From CAVZLD01 sp964522605 (GTDB lineage Bacteria > Planctomycetota > Planctomycetia > Pirellulales > Pirellulaceae): DNA of 50,628 bases. This document shows, in pieces, positions 50,612 through 50,628 of the stretch; position 1 is the first letter of the stretch; each line of letters opens with the position of its first letter. The notes beneath the pieces are model-generated. The model had not been told where the DNA came from. It did no database searches and saw only the letters and a program-made list of their open reading frames with translations. A program made the position numbers and the translations under genes. The stretch covers positions 1 through 50,628 of the forward strand of contig CAZFWV010000012.1 of NCBI GenBank assembly GCA_964522605.1. Reading direction: 5' to 3'.

Positions 50612-50628
50612 CTACGTTGACCGTCGCT

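Noticed and set aside
1..50628. CRISPR array, rRNA operon, insertion sequence with transposase, or prophage
   Set aside because: None was seen: no regular spacer-repeat pattern, no rRNA or transposase-like gene, and no phage structural gene.

Overview
The window looks like a scaffold from a member of the Planctomycetota, most likely a Pirellulales-type bacterium; this is inferred from gene content, not from a marker gene. The indicators are a heme-bearing PSCyt1/DUF1549/DUF1553 protein beside a DUF1501 protein, a DUF1559 protein with the H-X9-DG tail, three PEP-CTERM proteins (two with dockerin-like calcium loops), two CRTAC1-type FG-GAP/ASPIC-UnbV proteins, a secreted sulfatase, and many large signal-peptide proteins of unknown function. 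The sequence is GC-rich. Four runs of exactly 100 N (34250-34349, 40716-40815, 45943-46042, 48281-48380) mark scaffold joins of unknown true length; two of them interrupt genes (a sulfatase and a PfkB sugar kinase).

Layout. 0-5.2 kb: VanZ-like membrane protein fused to an exported domain, a flavin reductase, and the DUF1549/DUF1553 + DUF1501 pair. 5.2-12.4 kb, minus strand: a large exported protein, then an ECF sigma factor, an overlapping single-TM putative anti-sigma protein, an overlapping exported protein and a DUF1559 protein, apparently one regulated cluster. 12.8-14.8 kb: a small membrane protein and a PEP-CTERM/dockerin-like protein. 14.8-19.7 kb: a metal/ion island with two cysteine-rich proteins (one a membrane-anchored metallothionein-like protein with 28 Cys), a Ca2+/Na+-type antiporter and a ClC channel/transporter with CBS domains; two 134-bp MITE-like elements flank the first three genes. 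20-23.4 kb: two more PEP-CTERM proteins. 23.5-28.4 kb: a CRTAC1 / TPR / CRTAC1 operon. 28.5-33.2 kb: NhaC-type antiporter, small unknown protein, exported HAD phosphatase, HEAT-like protein. 33.4-41.3 kb: tRNA-Leu(UAA), gapped sulfatase, two-module trypsin/PDZ protease, exported TIM-barrel-like protein, basic-secretory-type metallopeptidase, gapped fructokinase-like PfkB, 7Fe ferredoxin. 41.7-45.9 kb: GTG-start ECF sigma factor, lipoprotein-like gene, unknown gene, then leuA preceded by what looks like a complete leucine attenuator. 46-50.3 kb, minus strand: AspT-type transporter, DUF420 membrane protein and a large lipase-like protein.

The strongest unusual observations are (1) a 19-codon leader peptide with seven leucines, with a promoter, an antiterminator option and a T-tailed terminator, upstream of leuA; (2) a tandem-repeat, membrane-anchored, cysteine-rich putative metal-binding protein inside a segment bracketed by direct copies of a MITE-like element; (3) several families of intergenic palindromic or terminal-inverted-repeat elements (paired 21-bp palindromes at three loci, the 134-bp elements, a 171-bp element with 16-bp inverted ends, GGAGGCT heptamers facing each other across a gap); and (4) a protease with an intact H-D-S domain plus a second degenerate protease half in which the serine position appears as cysteine. 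Functional calls rest on recognising motifs by eye; no database search was run.
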